NCBI GenBank assembly: GCA_937893635.1
Contig: CALBGF010000147.1
Location: 1-24,446 of the forward strand
Reading direction: 5' to 3'
DNA: 24,446 nt
Source: an uncultured Mollicutes bacterium
GTDB taxonomy: Bacteria; Bacillota_I; Bacilli_A; RFN20; CAG-826
Shown here: piece after piece, positions 1 through 8,157 of the stretch
How positions within the stretch are numbered: position 1 is the first letter of the stretch
Layout: each line of letters starts with the position of its first letter
Notes under the pieces: model-generated
The model's database searches: none
Seen by the model: only the letters and a program-made list of their open reading frames with translations
What the model was told of the DNA's origin: nothing
Program-made: the position numbers and the translations under genes

Positions 1-858
1 TCCGATTAAGATAACAACACTAAGAGAAAGAATTAAATATTCACACCAAACAGGTACTTGATGAGAGAAGAATGAGACATTAATATCAAAATTAGCGGCC
101 ATATTATCCACTACTTCTTTAGGAAAATTGCATTCATTTATTAACTTATTTAATACTCCACGTTCATAGAAAGAACGTATTAATGAAGTAGCGTATGTTC
201 CTGGTAAAAATCCTAATATTTTTTGTAATACGGAACCAAATTGGCTAATTGGCATATAGGCACCACATATAAATCCATAAACTGATGAAACAAGTGTTCC
301 AACTGCGGACATTTGTCCTTGAGTAGTTAAGAAATGATGGATAATTGAAGATAATGCTGTACCAAAGTTAACTAATAAGAATGAAGATAATAATATTTGT
401 AACACATCACTAAAAGATAAAAACCATCCCGTACATGCCATAATAATAAATCCGACTGAAGCTTCTAATAAAATAATAATCATTGTGACTATCATACTTG
501 CTAAATAATAACTTATTGCAATGGTAGTCTTTTTTATAGGAGCAACTTCAATATCATTAATGGATCCAGTTACTTTATCTTGTACCATTAATAAATTAGA
601 ACAAAATGATACTGTAACACTTGATACCGCTAATAAGGAAGAAAATAACCAACCGTAGACAAAGCCATTGATATATTTATCTTCAATAGTTATTCCCACA
701 TTAGCAATTGCGCTATTAAATGAATCAACATAGACATTCTTTAAAAATGTAACATAAAGTAATATTAAGATCATTGGAGTAATAAGAGATGATATTACTA
801 ATCCTTTATCTTTAAAAAATAATTTTATATTTCTTTTTAATAAATTCATAAGTACCAT
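1..858 (-). CDS. ABC-2 type transporter permease (3' end cut by window edge)
   Basis: This is the N-terminal 286 residues of an integral membrane ABC exporter permease, which partners the ATPase encoded just upstream. Reading the minus strand from ATG at 858 gives MVLMNLLKRNIKLFFKDKG, then a hydrophobic segment (about residues 19-38), an extracytoplasmic loop, and further membrane segments near residues 68-93, 113-140, 148-170 and 175-197, with a last one running into the window edge. This is the ABC2_membrane layout used by multidrug, antibiotic and lipid exporters. The start is one base after the TAA of the ATPase gene and is preceded by a GGGGG Shine-Dalgarno inside that gene, so the two are translationally coupled. 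The substrate cannot be told from sequence. The C-terminus lies outside the window. Confidence 0.85.
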   Translation of the reverse strand, partial: MVLMNLLKRNIKLFFKDKGLVISSLITPMILILLYVTFLKNVYVDSFNSAIANVGITIEDKYINGFVYGWLFSSLLAVSSVTVSFCSNLLMVQDKVTGSINDIEVAPIKKTTIAISYYLASMIVTMIIILLEASVGFIIMACTGWFLSFSDVLQILLSSFLLVNFGTALSSIIHHFLTTQGQMSAVGTLVSSVYGFICGAYMPISQFGSVLQKILGFLPGTYATSLIRSFYERGVLNKLINECNFPKEVVDNMAANFDINVSFFSHQVPVWCEYLILSLSVVILIG

Positions 859-859
859 A

Positions 860-1765
860 TTATTCGCCCCCTAACTTTATGCCAGTGGCATTTAAGAATA
901 CATCATCCATTTTTCCTTTTATAACTTCATAATCTTTAAACAAATTTGGATATGTAGTTATTAATTTTGTGGCTTCTTCCGTATCTTTTACTTCAATACG
1001 ATAGCCATTAGGAATAATTTCATATTTTAAACCAAGCTTATCGACATCTTCTTTTTTGATGTTATAAATGCTTATAAAATCACCGGTGTATTTATTTTTT
1101 AATTCTAAAGGTGTACCAGAAGCAACTATTTCACCTTTATTTAAAACGACAACGTAATTAGCGTCGCTAACTTCTTCCATATAATGTGTGGTTAAAAATA
1201 CAGTCATTTGACGCTCTTTACGAATTTTATCAATAACTTCCCAAACCAATTTTCTTGTTTGAGGGTCTAAACCAGTTGTCGGCTCATCAAGAATTAATAT
1301 TTCTGGATTATGAAGTAAGGCTCTAGCAATATCAACACGTCTTTTTTGCCCGCCAGATAATTTGCCATATACGCGATCTTTTAAATCTTTAAAATCTAAA
1401 ATGCTAGCGAGATATTCGTAGCGCTTTTTAAATTCATCTCCTGTAATGTTATATAATCCAGCACGGAATTTTAAATTATCATAAACAGTTAATACTTTAT
1501 CAAGGACATTATTTTGATAAACGACTCCTAACACTTTTCGTATTTGATCCATATCTTTATCAATGTCTAAACCATTAATTAAAACAGACCCACTATTACG
1601 AGATAACTTTCCGCACATTATTGATATAGTTGTAGACTTACCTGCACCATTAACGCCTAAAAAAGCAAAAAATTCGCCTTTTTTAACTTTAAAGGATAAA
1701 TCGTTAACGGCACGTACATCTTTAAAATCTTTTATAAGATGTTGAATTTCAATAACGTTTTCCAT
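860..1765 (-). CDS. ABC transporter ATP-binding protein (drug/antibiotic exporter type)
   Basis: This 301-aa nucleotide-binding subunit powers the ABC-2 permease that follows it. Walker A is GVNGAGKST (37-45), the Q-loop is near 84, the signature is LSGGQKRR (136-143), Walker B is LILDEP (157-162), the D-loop follows as TTGLD, and the switch His is in TTHYMEE (about 192-198). The C-terminal ~90 residues after the core resemble the accessory region of CcmA/DrrA-like exporters. A GGAGAAG Shine-Dalgarno sits 5 nt before the ATG. The leader carries a perfect tandem 13-bp repeat (1787-1812), a possible operator. Gene pair and layout fit a self-contained efflux system. The family is clear, the exported compound unknown. 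Confidence 0.93.
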   Translation of the reverse strand: MENVIEIQHLIKDFKDVRAVNDLSFKVKKGEFFAFLGVNGAGKSTTISIMCGKLSRNSGSVLINGLDIDKDMDQIRKVLGVVYQNNVLDKVLTVYDNLKFRAGLYNITGDEFKKRYEYLASILDFKDLKDRVYGKLSGGQKRRVDIARALLHNPEILILDEPTTGLDPQTRKLVWEVIDKIRKERQMTVFLTTHYMEEVSDANYVVVLNKGEIVASGTPLELKNKYTGDFISIYNIKKEDVDKLGLKYEIIPNGYRIEVKDTEEATKLITTYPNLFKDYEVIKGKMDDVFLNATGIKLGGE

Positions 1766-1786
1766 TTTTATCTTCTCCTTTTTTAT

Positions 1787-1812
1787 TTATATACGCGCAT
1801 TATATACGCGCA
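1787..1812 (-). repeat. Two tandem exact 13-bp repeats in the ABC exporter leader (candidate operator)
   Basis: On the minus strand TGCGCGTATATAA occurs twice back to back, 22 nt before the ATPase start and overlapping TATAAT-like sequence. GC-rich cores inside an AT-rich leader suggest a regulator-binding site. No local regulator gene is visible in the window. Confidence 0.5.
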
Positions 1813-1883
1813 CATATAATACCATAATAATGTTCAGTAATATACTAATATTAATGTAAAGTTTATGTAAAAAAGAAAATTTA

Positions 1884-1912
1884 TTGACTTTTCTTGTCAT
1901 TAATTCTATCAT
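1884..1912 (+). promoter_or_regulatory. Promoter of tRNA-Ala
   Basis: The -35 is TTGACT (1884-1889) and the -10 is TATCAT (1907-1912) with a 17-bp spacer, a sigma-A type match. The -10 lies 23 nt before the tRNA 5' end. Confidence 0.65.
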
Positions 1913-1935
1913 TATAAAGCGTAAAAAAAGCATTT

Positions 1936-2011
1936 GGGGCTGTAGCTCACCTGGGAGAGCGCTTCCATGGCATGGAAGAGGTAGCGGGTTCGATCCCCGT
2001 CAGCTCCACCA
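1936..2011 (+). tRNA. tRNA-Ala (anticodon GGC), CCA encoded
   Basis: A 76-nt cloverleaf. The acceptor GGGGCTG pairs with CAGCTCC and includes the G3-U70 wobble that is the alanine identity element. The anticodon stem CTTCC/GGAAG holds loop ATGGCAT, giving anticodon GGC (GCC/GCU codons). The T-arm is GCGGG-TTCGATC-CCCGT, and CCA is genomically encoded at 2009-2011. It has its own promoter and a following terminator, so it is probably a single-gene unit. Confidence 0.96.
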
Positions 2012-2023
2012 AATTTGTAATTT

Positions 2024-2047
2024 AATCCGATTGTATCGGATTTTTTT
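2024..2047 (+). terminator. Rho-independent terminator of tRNA-Ala
   Basis: Stem AATCCGA (2024-2030), loop TTGTA, TCGGATT (2036-2042), merging into a T-run at 2041-2047. Confidence 0.85.
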
Positions 2048-2164
2048 GTTGCTTATTCGCTAATTCATGCCACCAAGAGCCGAACAAATTTAGCCTTGTA
2101 TTTTATATTTATTATATATTTTTTTTGATATATTCATTTATTAAAATTTAAATGTCTAACTGCA

Positions 2165-2264
2165 AAAAGTGCAAGAACTTGCAAAAAAAGCAAGTGGAAT
2201 TGTTGCTAAATATCACTTTTGTGGTATAATTAATTACGAAAAGTGCAAGAACTTGCAAAAAAAG
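2165..2264 (+). repeat. Exact 26-bp direct repeat with inner palindrome, bracketing the AAA ATPase promoter
   Basis: Positions 2165-2190 and 2239-2264 are identical (offset 74 bp), and similarity continues for 8 more bases (CAAGTGGA against TAGGTGGA). Each copy contains the inverted repeat TGCAAG-AA-CTTGCA (2170-2183 and 2244-2257). One copy lies upstream of the -35, the other downstream of the -10 and next to the Shine-Dalgarno. This arrangement is typical of an autoregulatory or repressor operator pair. Confidence 0.7.
2203..2230 (+). promoter_or_regulatory. Promoter of the AAA ATPase gene
   Basis: The -35 is TTGCTA (2203-2208) and the -10 is TATAAT (2225-2230) with a 16-bp spacer; the -10 is extended by TGG. 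The predicted transcript start near 2237 would place the second palindrome in the 5' untranslated leader. Confidence 0.65.
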
Positions 2265-2275
2265 TAGGTGGACTT

Positions 2276-3574
2276 ATGGAAATTAAAAGAGATCGATATT
2301 TAAATGAATTGATTGATAAAAAAAACAATGGATTTATAAAAGTTATTACAGGATTAAGAAGATCTGGAAAATCTTATTTGTTAAATGTGCTATTCAAAAA
2401 ACATTTAAAAGATAATGAGGTCACTGATTCTCAAATTATATCTTTTGCTTTTGATAAGATGGAAGATATAATGAAACTCGATAAATATTTACCTAATGAA
2501 GATACTTTGATTTTTGATTCAAAGAAAAATTACTTGGTAAATTCCAAAAAATTTATTCTTTACATTAAAGATTTAACTTCCAGTGATGATAAATTCTACT
2601 TGTTATTAGATGAAATACAATTGTTAGATAAATTTGTGATGACATTAAATAGTCTTTTAGCGCATGATAATTATGATGTTTATGTTACTGGCAGTAATTC
2701 GAAAATGCTATCTAAGGATGTTATAACTGAATTTAGAGGACGAGGTGATCAAATTCATGTTTATCCTTTATCATTTAAAGAGTTTTTTGCCACAACTAAT
2801 AAATCATTTGATGAAGCTTATTTGGAATATCAGTATTATGGTGGGATGCCATATATTTTAAGTATAGATAAAGATGAAAGAAAGGAACAATACTTAAAAG
2901 ACTTGTTTTCTGAAATATATGTTAAAGATATAACAGAAAGAAATGGAGTTCAAGATGTTTATTCTTTTGAAAAATTATTAGAAATTTTAGCAAGTTCCAT
3001 TGGCTCGTATACTAATCCGACAAATTTAGAAAAAACATTTAAAAGCGAAGAAAAAATCGCATATAATCATATTACAATAAAAAATCATATTGAATATATA
3101 AAAAATGCTTTTTTGCTATCTGAAGCAAAGAGATACGATATAAAAGGACGAAAATATATTGGGGCAAACTCAAAGTACTATTTTACCGATATAGGATTAA
3201 GAAATGCATTAATAAACTTTAGGCAATCTGAGCCTACTCATATTATGGAAAATATCATCTATAACGAATTAATTATAAGAGGATATAGTGTTGATGTCGG
3301 TATTGTTGAAATTAATGAACAAAACGAAAAAGGAAATTATGTGGCTAAACAATTAGAGACTGATTTCGTATGTAATAGAATAAATGAAAAAATATATATT
3401 CAATCAGCTTATTCTATGGAAACACTAGAAAAACTAACACAAGAAAAGAAATCATTAATAAATATTAAAGATAATTTTAAAAAGATAATCATTGTCAAAG
3501 ATTCAATTCATAAATATGTAACTGAAGATGGTATAGAAGTAATAAGTTTAAAAGAATGGTTGCTAAATAATTAA
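2276..3574 (+). CDS. AAA_14 / DUF4143-type ATPase
   Basis: A 432-aa orphan P-loop ATPase of the AAA_14/DUF4143 (COG1373-like) group, common in gut bacteria; cellular role unknown. Walker A is GLRRSGKS (26-33), Walker B is YLLLDEIQ (108-115), and a sensor-1-like TGSNSKML follows (138-145) with a downstream arginine cluster in EFRGRGDQ. The C-terminal half, from about 215, has the DUF4143 layout, which may hold a nuclease-like fold. I start at ATG 2276 because AGGTGG lies 4-9 nt upstream and MEIKRDRYLN is the usual family N-terminus. An in-frame GTG at 2243 would add 11 residues but falls inside the repeated operator-like element. No partner gene is obvious. The position just behind a tRNA suggests an acquired gene. 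Confidence 0.87.
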   Translation: MEIKRDRYLNELIDKKNNGFIKVITGLRRSGKSYLLNVLFKKHLKDNEVTDSQIISFAFDKMEDIMKLDKYLPNEDTLIFDSKKNYLVNSKKFILYIKDLTSSDDKFYLLLDEIQLLDKFVMTLNSLLAHDNYDVYVTGSNSKMLSKDVITEFRGRGDQIHVYPLSFKEFFATTNKSFDEAYLEYQYYGGMPYILSIDKDERKEQYLKDLFSEIYVKDITERNGVQDVYSFEKLLEILASSIGSYTNPTNLEKTFKSEEKIAYNHITIKNHIEYIKNAFLLSEAKRYDIKGRKYIGANSKYYFTDIGLRNALINFRQSEPTHIMENIIYNELIIRGYSVDVGIVEINEQNEKGNYVAKQLETDFVCNRINEKIYIQSAYSMETLEKLTQEKKSLINIKDNFKKIIIVKDSIHKYVTEDGIEVISLKEWLLNN

Positions 3575-3626
3575 AATGTCCTACTAACTATATTAAAATA
3601 CATAAATGTAATGAGGCAAAACAAAG

Positions 3627-3809
3627 ATGAAATTAACTGATGAACAAATAAAAGCAATATTAGTAAAAGATATAAAGTCAAAAACAATTTTAGTTTCTAA
3701 AGATGATTTAGATAAAATTATTAAAGAACACACTGATGATGGTTGGACTCTTGTTAGGTCAACTGAATTAAATGGAAGAATGAAAGTAACTTTTGAAAAA
3801 GTAAAATAG
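3627..3809 (+). CDS. Small acidic/basic protein, 60 aa, unknown function
   Basis: A 60-residue soluble, highly charged protein with no membrane segment. It starts MKLTDEQIKAILV and ends GWTLVRSTELNGRMKVTFEKV. The GW-x-LV near the C-terminus followed by an amphipathic strand recalls small DUF4177-type proteins, but this is only a weak resemblance. GAGG lies 9 nt before the ATG. It follows the ATPase gene by 52 nt and may share its transcript, and no terminator separates them. Coding character is good for the size. Function not assigned. Confidence 0.6.
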   Translation: MKLTDEQIKAILVKDIKSKTILVSKDDLDKIIKEHTDDGWTLVRSTELNGRMKVTFEKVK

Positions 3810-3862
3810 TTTTCTTAAAATTAATTTATTAGCCGGTAGTTAACTTATTAGTCAAATAACTC

Positions 3863-3891
3863 TTTCAATGTTTTAATAAATAATTTATAAT
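3863..3891 (+). promoter_or_regulatory. Candidate promoter of the NifU-like/GGGtGRT operon
   Basis: The -10 is TATAAT (3886-3891), with a modest -35 TTTCAA (3863-3868) 17 bp upstream. Confidence 0.5.
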
Positions 3892-3929
3892 ATTAACGAA
3901 AATTACATATGGAGGAGAAGAAATATTTT

Positions 3930-4622
3930 ATGCAATTTACAAAAGATGTAGAAAACATGTGCAGAGTTAACTGCGGCGCTTCTCATGGTTGTGCTCCAAT
4001 TCCTGAAGAAGGAAAATGGGTATATTCAAGAAAGATTGAAGATATCAGCGGTTTTACACATGGTATTGGATGGTGTGCTCCACAACAAGGCGCATGCAAA
4101 CTTACTTTAAACGTTAAAAACGGAATTATCGAAGAGGCTTTGATTGAAACCATTGGCTGTTCAGGTATGACTCATTCCGCTGCTATGGCATCAGAAGCTA
4201 TCGTTGGTAAAACAGTTCTTGAAGCTGTTAATACTGACTTAGTATGTGACGCTATTAACACAGCTATGAGAGAATTATTCTTACAAATTATTTATGGTAG
4301 AACTCAATCTGCTTTCTCTGAAAACGGATTAGATGTTGGTGCTGGCCTTGAAGACTTAGGAAAAGGTTTACGCTCACAAGTTGGTACAATTTACTCAACA
4401 AAAGAAAAAGGTCCTCGTTACCTTGAATTAACAGAAGGATATATCACTTCTATTGCTTTAGATGAAAATAGTGAAATTATTGGTTATCAATATTTATCTT
4501 TAGGAAAATTCACTGATTTCTTAAAGAAAGGTGATTCACCAGAAGTTGCTCTTGAAAAAGCAAAAGGACAATATGGCAGATATAATGATGGTGTCAAATT
4601 CATTGACCCACGTAAGGAATAG
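3930..4622 (+). CDS. NifU/IscU-like iron-sulfur scaffold-type protein
   Basis: A 230-aa protein related to NifU/IscU scaffolds, of the kind found next to GGGtGRT proteins in anaerobes. The IscU-like core has one Cys in PQQGACKLTL (about 54) and one in IETIGCSGMTH, followed by the family-like stretch AMASEAIVGKT. The third scaffold Cys is not seen where expected, in MRELFLQIIYGRTQ. Three extra cysteines lie at the N-terminus (C11, C15, C21), so cluster ligation may differ from IscU. I choose ATG 3930 because GGAGGAGAAG (3911-3920) is its Shine-Dalgarno; the upstream ATG at 3909 overlaps that site and has none of its own. The TAG overlaps the next gene's ribosome site. The function is inferred: cluster binding or assembly. 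Confidence 0.85.
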   Translation: MQFTKDVENMCRVNCGASHGCAPIPEEGKWVYSRKIEDISGFTHGIGWCAPQQGACKLTLNVKNGIIEEALIETIGCSGMTHSAAMASEAIVGKTVLEAVNTDLVCDAINTAMRELFLQIIYGRTQSAFSENGLDVGAGLEDLGKGLRSQVGTIYSTKEKGPRYLELTEGYITSIALDENSEIIGYQYLSLGKFTDFLKKGDSPEVALEKAKGQYGRYNDGVKFIDPRKE

Positions 4623-4634
4623 GAGGATTATACA

Positions 4635-5642
4635 ATGGCTTTATTTGAAGGTTATGAAAGAAGAATTAACCAAATTAATAAATGCTTAAACGATAATGGT
4701 ATTGCCTCTATCGAAGAAGCTGAAAAGATTTGTAAAGACAAAGGCTTAGATGTCTATAAAATGGTTAAAGACATTCAAACAATTTGTTTTGAAAATGCTT
4801 GCTGGGCTTATACAGTTGGTGCTGCTCTTGCAATTAAAAATAATGCAAAAGATGCTGCTGAAGCTGCAAGATGGATTGGTGTTGGTTTACAATCATTCTG
4901 TATTCCAGGATCAGTTGCGGATGATCGTAAAGTAGGTTTAGGACATGGTAATTTAGGTGCTATGTTATTAACTGAAGATACAAAATGTTTCGCTTTCTTA
5001 GCAGGACACGAATCATTTGCTGCTGCTGAAGGCGCAATTGGTATTGCTAAAAAAGCTAATAAAGTTCGTAAAGAACCATTAAGAGTTATTTTAAATGGTT
5101 TAGGTAAAGATGCTGCTAAAATTATCTCAAGAATTAACGGATTTACTCATGTTGAAACAGAATTCGACTATTTCACAGGTAAAGTAAAAATCGTTAAAGA
5201 AACAAAATATGGCAATAATCCTGATAGATTAGCAGTTCGTTGCTATGGCGCTGATGATGTTCGTGAAGGTGTTGCTATTATGCACTTAGAAGGCGTTGAT
5301 GTTTCTATTACTGGTAACTCAACTAACCCAACTCGTTTCCAACATCCAGTCGCAGGTACATATAAGAAAGAATGCAATGAATTAGGAAAGAAATACTTCT
5401 CAGTTGCTTCTGGTGGTGGTACAGGACGTACATTACATCCTGATAATATGGCCGCTGGTCCTGCTTCATATGGTATGACTGATACAATGGGTCGTATGCA
5501 CTCTGATGCTCAATTTGCTGGCTCTTCATCTGTTCCAGCTCACGTTGAAATGATGGGATTAATCGGTATGGGTAATAACCCAATGGTTGGCGCTACTGTT
5601 GCAGTTGCAGTTTCTGTTGCTCAAGCATTAGCAGCTAAATAA
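4635..5642 (+). CDS. GGGtGRT protein
   Basis: A 335-aa member of the family named for its motif, present here as GGGTGRT at 260-266 in the context SVASGGGTGRTLHPDNM. The protein is cytosolic, without signal or membrane segments. It is rich in Gly/Ala and in conserved His/Cys positions such as GLGHGNLGAM (102-110), FLAGHESFAA (121-130) and CFENACWAYT. The biochemical role is unknown; the family almost always sits beside a NifU-like gene, as here, 12 nt downstream with AGGAGG 8 nt before the ATG. Together with the scaffold it forms a two-gene operon closed by a strong terminator. High Lys/Ala codon bias and good Shine-Dalgarno sites suggest strong expression. The family is certain, the activity is not. 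Confidence 0.93.
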   Translation: MALFEGYERRINQINKCLNDNGIASIEEAEKICKDKGLDVYKMVKDIQTICFENACWAYTVGAALAIKNNAKDAAEAARWIGVGLQSFCIPGSVADDRKVGLGHGNLGAMLLTEDTKCFAFLAGHESFAAAEGAIGIAKKANKVRKEPLRVILNGLGKDAAKIISRINGFTHVETEFDYFTGKVKIVKETKYGNNPDRLAVRCYGADDVREGVAIMHLEGVDVSITGNSTNPTRFQHPVAGTYKKECNELGKKYFSVASGGGTGRTLHPDNMAAGPASYGMTDTMGRMHSDAQFAGSSSVPAHVEMMGLIGMGNNPMVGATVAVAVSVAQALAAK

Positions 5643-5667
5643 TTATAATTACTAATTTAATAGTTCT

Positions 5668-5696
5668 AAAGGAAGTCGATTACGACTTCCTTTTTT
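5668..5696 (+). terminator. Rho-independent terminator of the GGGtGRT operon
   Basis: Stem GGAAGTCG (5671-5678), loop ATTA, CGACTTCC (5683-5690), extended by AAA/TTT, followed by six T. A textbook terminator separating this operon from feo. Confidence 0.93.
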
Positions 5697-5721
5697 GCGT
5701 ATTATTTTGAAAGTTCTATTC

Positions 5722-5745
5722 AAGTTAAACTTTATAATGTATAAT
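5722..5745 (+). promoter_or_regulatory. Candidate feo promoter with small inverted repeat
   Basis: Two overlapping -10 candidates, TATAAT at 5733-5738 and 5740-5745, follow an 11-bp inverted repeat AAGTT-A-AACTT (5722-5732). No well-spaced consensus -35 is seen. The palindrome could be a site for a DtxR/MntR-type metal repressor, as is common for feo genes, but it is short. Confidence 0.35.
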
Positions 5746-5805
5746 AGAAAAGAAATCGAATACGTTTATTTATAAATGTAAATTTTTAAGATTGATGGAG
5801 TTATC

Positions 5806-8157
5806 ATGAGACTTAATGAGATAAAGCCTGGCCAAACAACTAAAATTATATCAGTTGGTGCTACTGGGTCTTTAAGACAGCATTTTCTTGATATGGGTAT
5901 TATACCTGGAACAGAATTAAAATTAGAAAAATTAGCCCCAATGGGTGATCCAATGGAATTAAGGATTCATGGATATGAATTAACATTACGTATTGATGAT
6001 GCTAAACAAATTGAAGTAACGGAACCATATATTAAAAACAATGAAGAAAAAGATAATAAAAAAACGGTTAAAGAAACTCACCCGGGACTTGGTGAATATG
6101 GTAAATACCATGATCATACCAATGAACATCCTCTAGATAAAAATGAAAAAATCACTTTCGCGTTAGTTGGTAATCAAAACTGTGGAAAAACCACCTTGTT
6201 TAATCAACTAACTGGTATGAATCAGCACGTTGGTAATTTTCCGGGCGTTACTGTTGATCAAAAAAGTGGCGCAATTATAAATCATGAAAATACTTTAGTA
6301 ACGGATTTGCCGGGAATATATTCTTTATCACCTTATAGTGATGAAGAGATTGTTTCTAGAAATTTTATTTTGAATGAGCATCCCAAAGGTATAATTAATA
6401 TTGCTGACGCTACGGCGATTGAAAGAAATTTATACTTAACACTTCAGCTAATGGAACTAAATATTCCTATGGCTTTAGCGCTTAATATGATGGATGAAAT
6501 GACCGGAAATGGTGGATATATTGATATAAATAAAATGGAAAAATTATTAGGAATACCAGTTGTTCCTATTTCTGCTAAAAATAATGAAGGTGTTGGTGAA
6601 TTGGTGGAACATGCCATTCATGTAGCTTATTATCAAGAAAAACCTGCCGTTGTGGATTTTTGTAATAAATCAGATCATGGTGGAGCAGTTCATCGTGCTA
6701 TTCATGGCATAATGTACTTAATTGAAGATCATGCTAAAAGAGCGAATATTCCTTTAAGATTTGCGGCAACTAAAGTTATAGAAAATGATAAACTAATTAT
6801 TAATGCTCTAAATTTATCACAAAATGAATTGGAAATGATTGAGCATATTGTTAAACAAATGGAAGACGAACGCGGCTTAGATCGTAGTGCCGCGATTGCG
6901 GATATGCGTTATAGTTTCATTCAAAAAGTTTGCGATGAATGTGTTTATAAACCACATGAATCTAAAGAACATATTCGCAGTCAAAAAATTGACAAGATTT
7001 TAACTGGAAAATATACAGCAATTCCGATGTTTATTTTGATTTTAGCACTAGTTTTCTTTTTAACATTCAATGTATTTGGTGCGGCTTTACAAAAACTTTT
7101 AGATACTGGTATAACAGCATTAAGTGATGTGGTATCTAATGCCTTTATTAAATGGGATGTGGAGCCGGTACTTCAATCTTTAGTAATAGATGGGTTATTT
7201 AAAGGTGTTGGTAGTATAGTTTCATTTCTTCCAATTATTGTTGTTCTCTTCTTCTTTTTATCCTTATTAGAGGATAGTGGATACATGGCACGTGTGGCAT
7301 TTGTTATGGATAAAATGTTACGCAAAATTGGCTTATCTGGTAAGTCAATTGTTCCAATGCTTATTGGATTTGGCTGTACTGTTCCGGGTGTAATGGCAAC
7401 AAGGACATTGTCTTCTGATCGAGATCGTAAAATGACAGTTATGCTCACACCTTTTATGAGTTGTTCGGCTAAATTACCAATATATAGTTTTTTATCAGTA
7501 ATATTCTTTAAAAAATGGGCTTGGGTTGTTACGATTGGATTATATGTGTTTGGTATTTTAATAGGTATTTTAGTGGCGTTTTTATCAAAAAAATTTGTAT
7601 TTAAAGGTGAAGCTATACCATTTGTTATGGAATTACCAAATTACCGCATGCCTGGGATGAAAAATGTTGGACAATTATTATGGGAAAAAGTTAAAGATTT
7701 TTTAAAACGTGCTTTTACTGTCATTTTAATTGCTACAATTGCAATATGGTTTTTACAAACATTTGATTTTAAATTAACTATGGTTAGTGATGCTTCTAAA
7801 AGCATGCTAGCGGTTATTTCTGGCGCAATTGCAATTATATTTAAACCTTTAGGATTTGGTGATTACCGCGTTGTTACTTCTTTGATTTCTGGTGTACTTG
7901 CTAAAGAAGGAGTAGTATCTTCGCTAATTGTCTTATTTGGTAGTGAAACTGCAATTGCAGAAGCTATTAATCCTTATGCAGGATTTTGTTTATTGATTTT
8001 TTGCTTACTATATACTCCTTGTGTGGCTGCATTATCTTCTATTCGAAGAGAATTAGGAAGAAAATGGGCTCTAGGCATTGCTTTATTCCAATTGATTATA
8101 GCATGGTGTTTCTCTGGAACATTTAGTTTAATATTTCGCTTATTTGGGGTGATGTAG
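5806..8157 (+). CDS. feoB: FeoA-FeoB fusion, ferrous iron transporter
   Basis: A 783-aa inner-membrane Fe(II) importer with FeoA fused to its N-terminus. Residues 1-72 are the SH3-like FeoA domain (HFLDMGIIPG, APMGDP). A charged linker (about 73-113) leads to the G domain: G1 GNQNCGKT (122-129), G2 FPGVTV (145-150), G3 DLPG (167-170), G4 NMMD (227-230), G5 SAKNN (256-260). From about residue 405 comes the multi-helix membrane core with two gate motifs, GYMARVAFVMD / FGCTVPG and FMSCSAKLPIYSF, and a C-terminal YTPCVAALSSI. Usual FeoB is about 700 aa, and the excess equals FeoA. GGAG lies 5 nt before the ATG. The stop codon is immediately followed by the start of the Cys-rich accessory gene. 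Confidence 0.96.
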   Translation: MRLNEIKPGQTTKIISVGATGSLRQHFLDMGIIPGTELKLEKLAPMGDPMELRIHGYELTLRIDDAKQIEVTEPYIKNNEEKDNKKTVKETHPGLGEYGKYHDHTNEHPLDKNEKITFALVGNQNCGKTTLFNQLTGMNQHVGNFPGVTVDQKSGAIINHENTLVTDLPGIYSLSPYSDEEIVSRNFILNEHPKGIINIADATAIERNLYLTLQLMELNIPMALALNMMDEMTGNGGYIDINKMEKLLGIPVVPISAKNNEGVGELVEHAIHVAYYQEKPAVVDFCNKSDHGGAVHRAIHGIMYLIEDHAKRANIPLRFAATKVIENDKLIINALNLSQNELEMIEHIVKQMEDERGLDRSAAIADMRYSFIQKVCDECVYKPHESKEHIRSQKIDKILTGKYTAIPMFILILALVFFLTFNVFGAALQKLLDTGITALSDVVSNAFIKWDVEPVLQSLVIDGLFKGVGSIVSFLPIIVVLFFFLSLLEDSGYMARVAFVMDKMLRKIGLSGKSIVPMLIGFGCTVPGVMATRTLSSDRDRKMTVMLTPFMSCSAKLPIYSFLSVIFFKKWAWVVTIGLYVFGILIGILVAFLSKKFVFKGEAIPFVMELPNYRMPGMKNVGQLLWEKVKDFLKRAFTVILIATIAIWFLQTFDFKLTMVSDASKSMLAVISGAIAIIFKPLGFGDYRVVTSLISGVLAKEGVVSSLIVLFGSETAIAEAINPYAGFCLLIFCLLYTPCVAALSSIRRELGRKWALGIALFQLIIAWCFSGTFSLIFRLFGVM

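Noticed and set aside
1787..1812. Possible CRISPR or microsatellite
   Set aside because: Only two 13-bp units without spacers; nothing elsewhere in the window has the repeat-spacer spacing of a CRISPR array.
2243..2275. GTG start extending the AAA ATPase by 11 residues
   Set aside because: The codons fall inside a repeated non-coding element also present upstream of the promoter; ATG 2276 has a proper ribosome site.
3909..3929. Upstream ATG for the NifU-like gene
   Set aside because: The extra codons are the Shine-Dalgarno sequence of the ATG at 3930.
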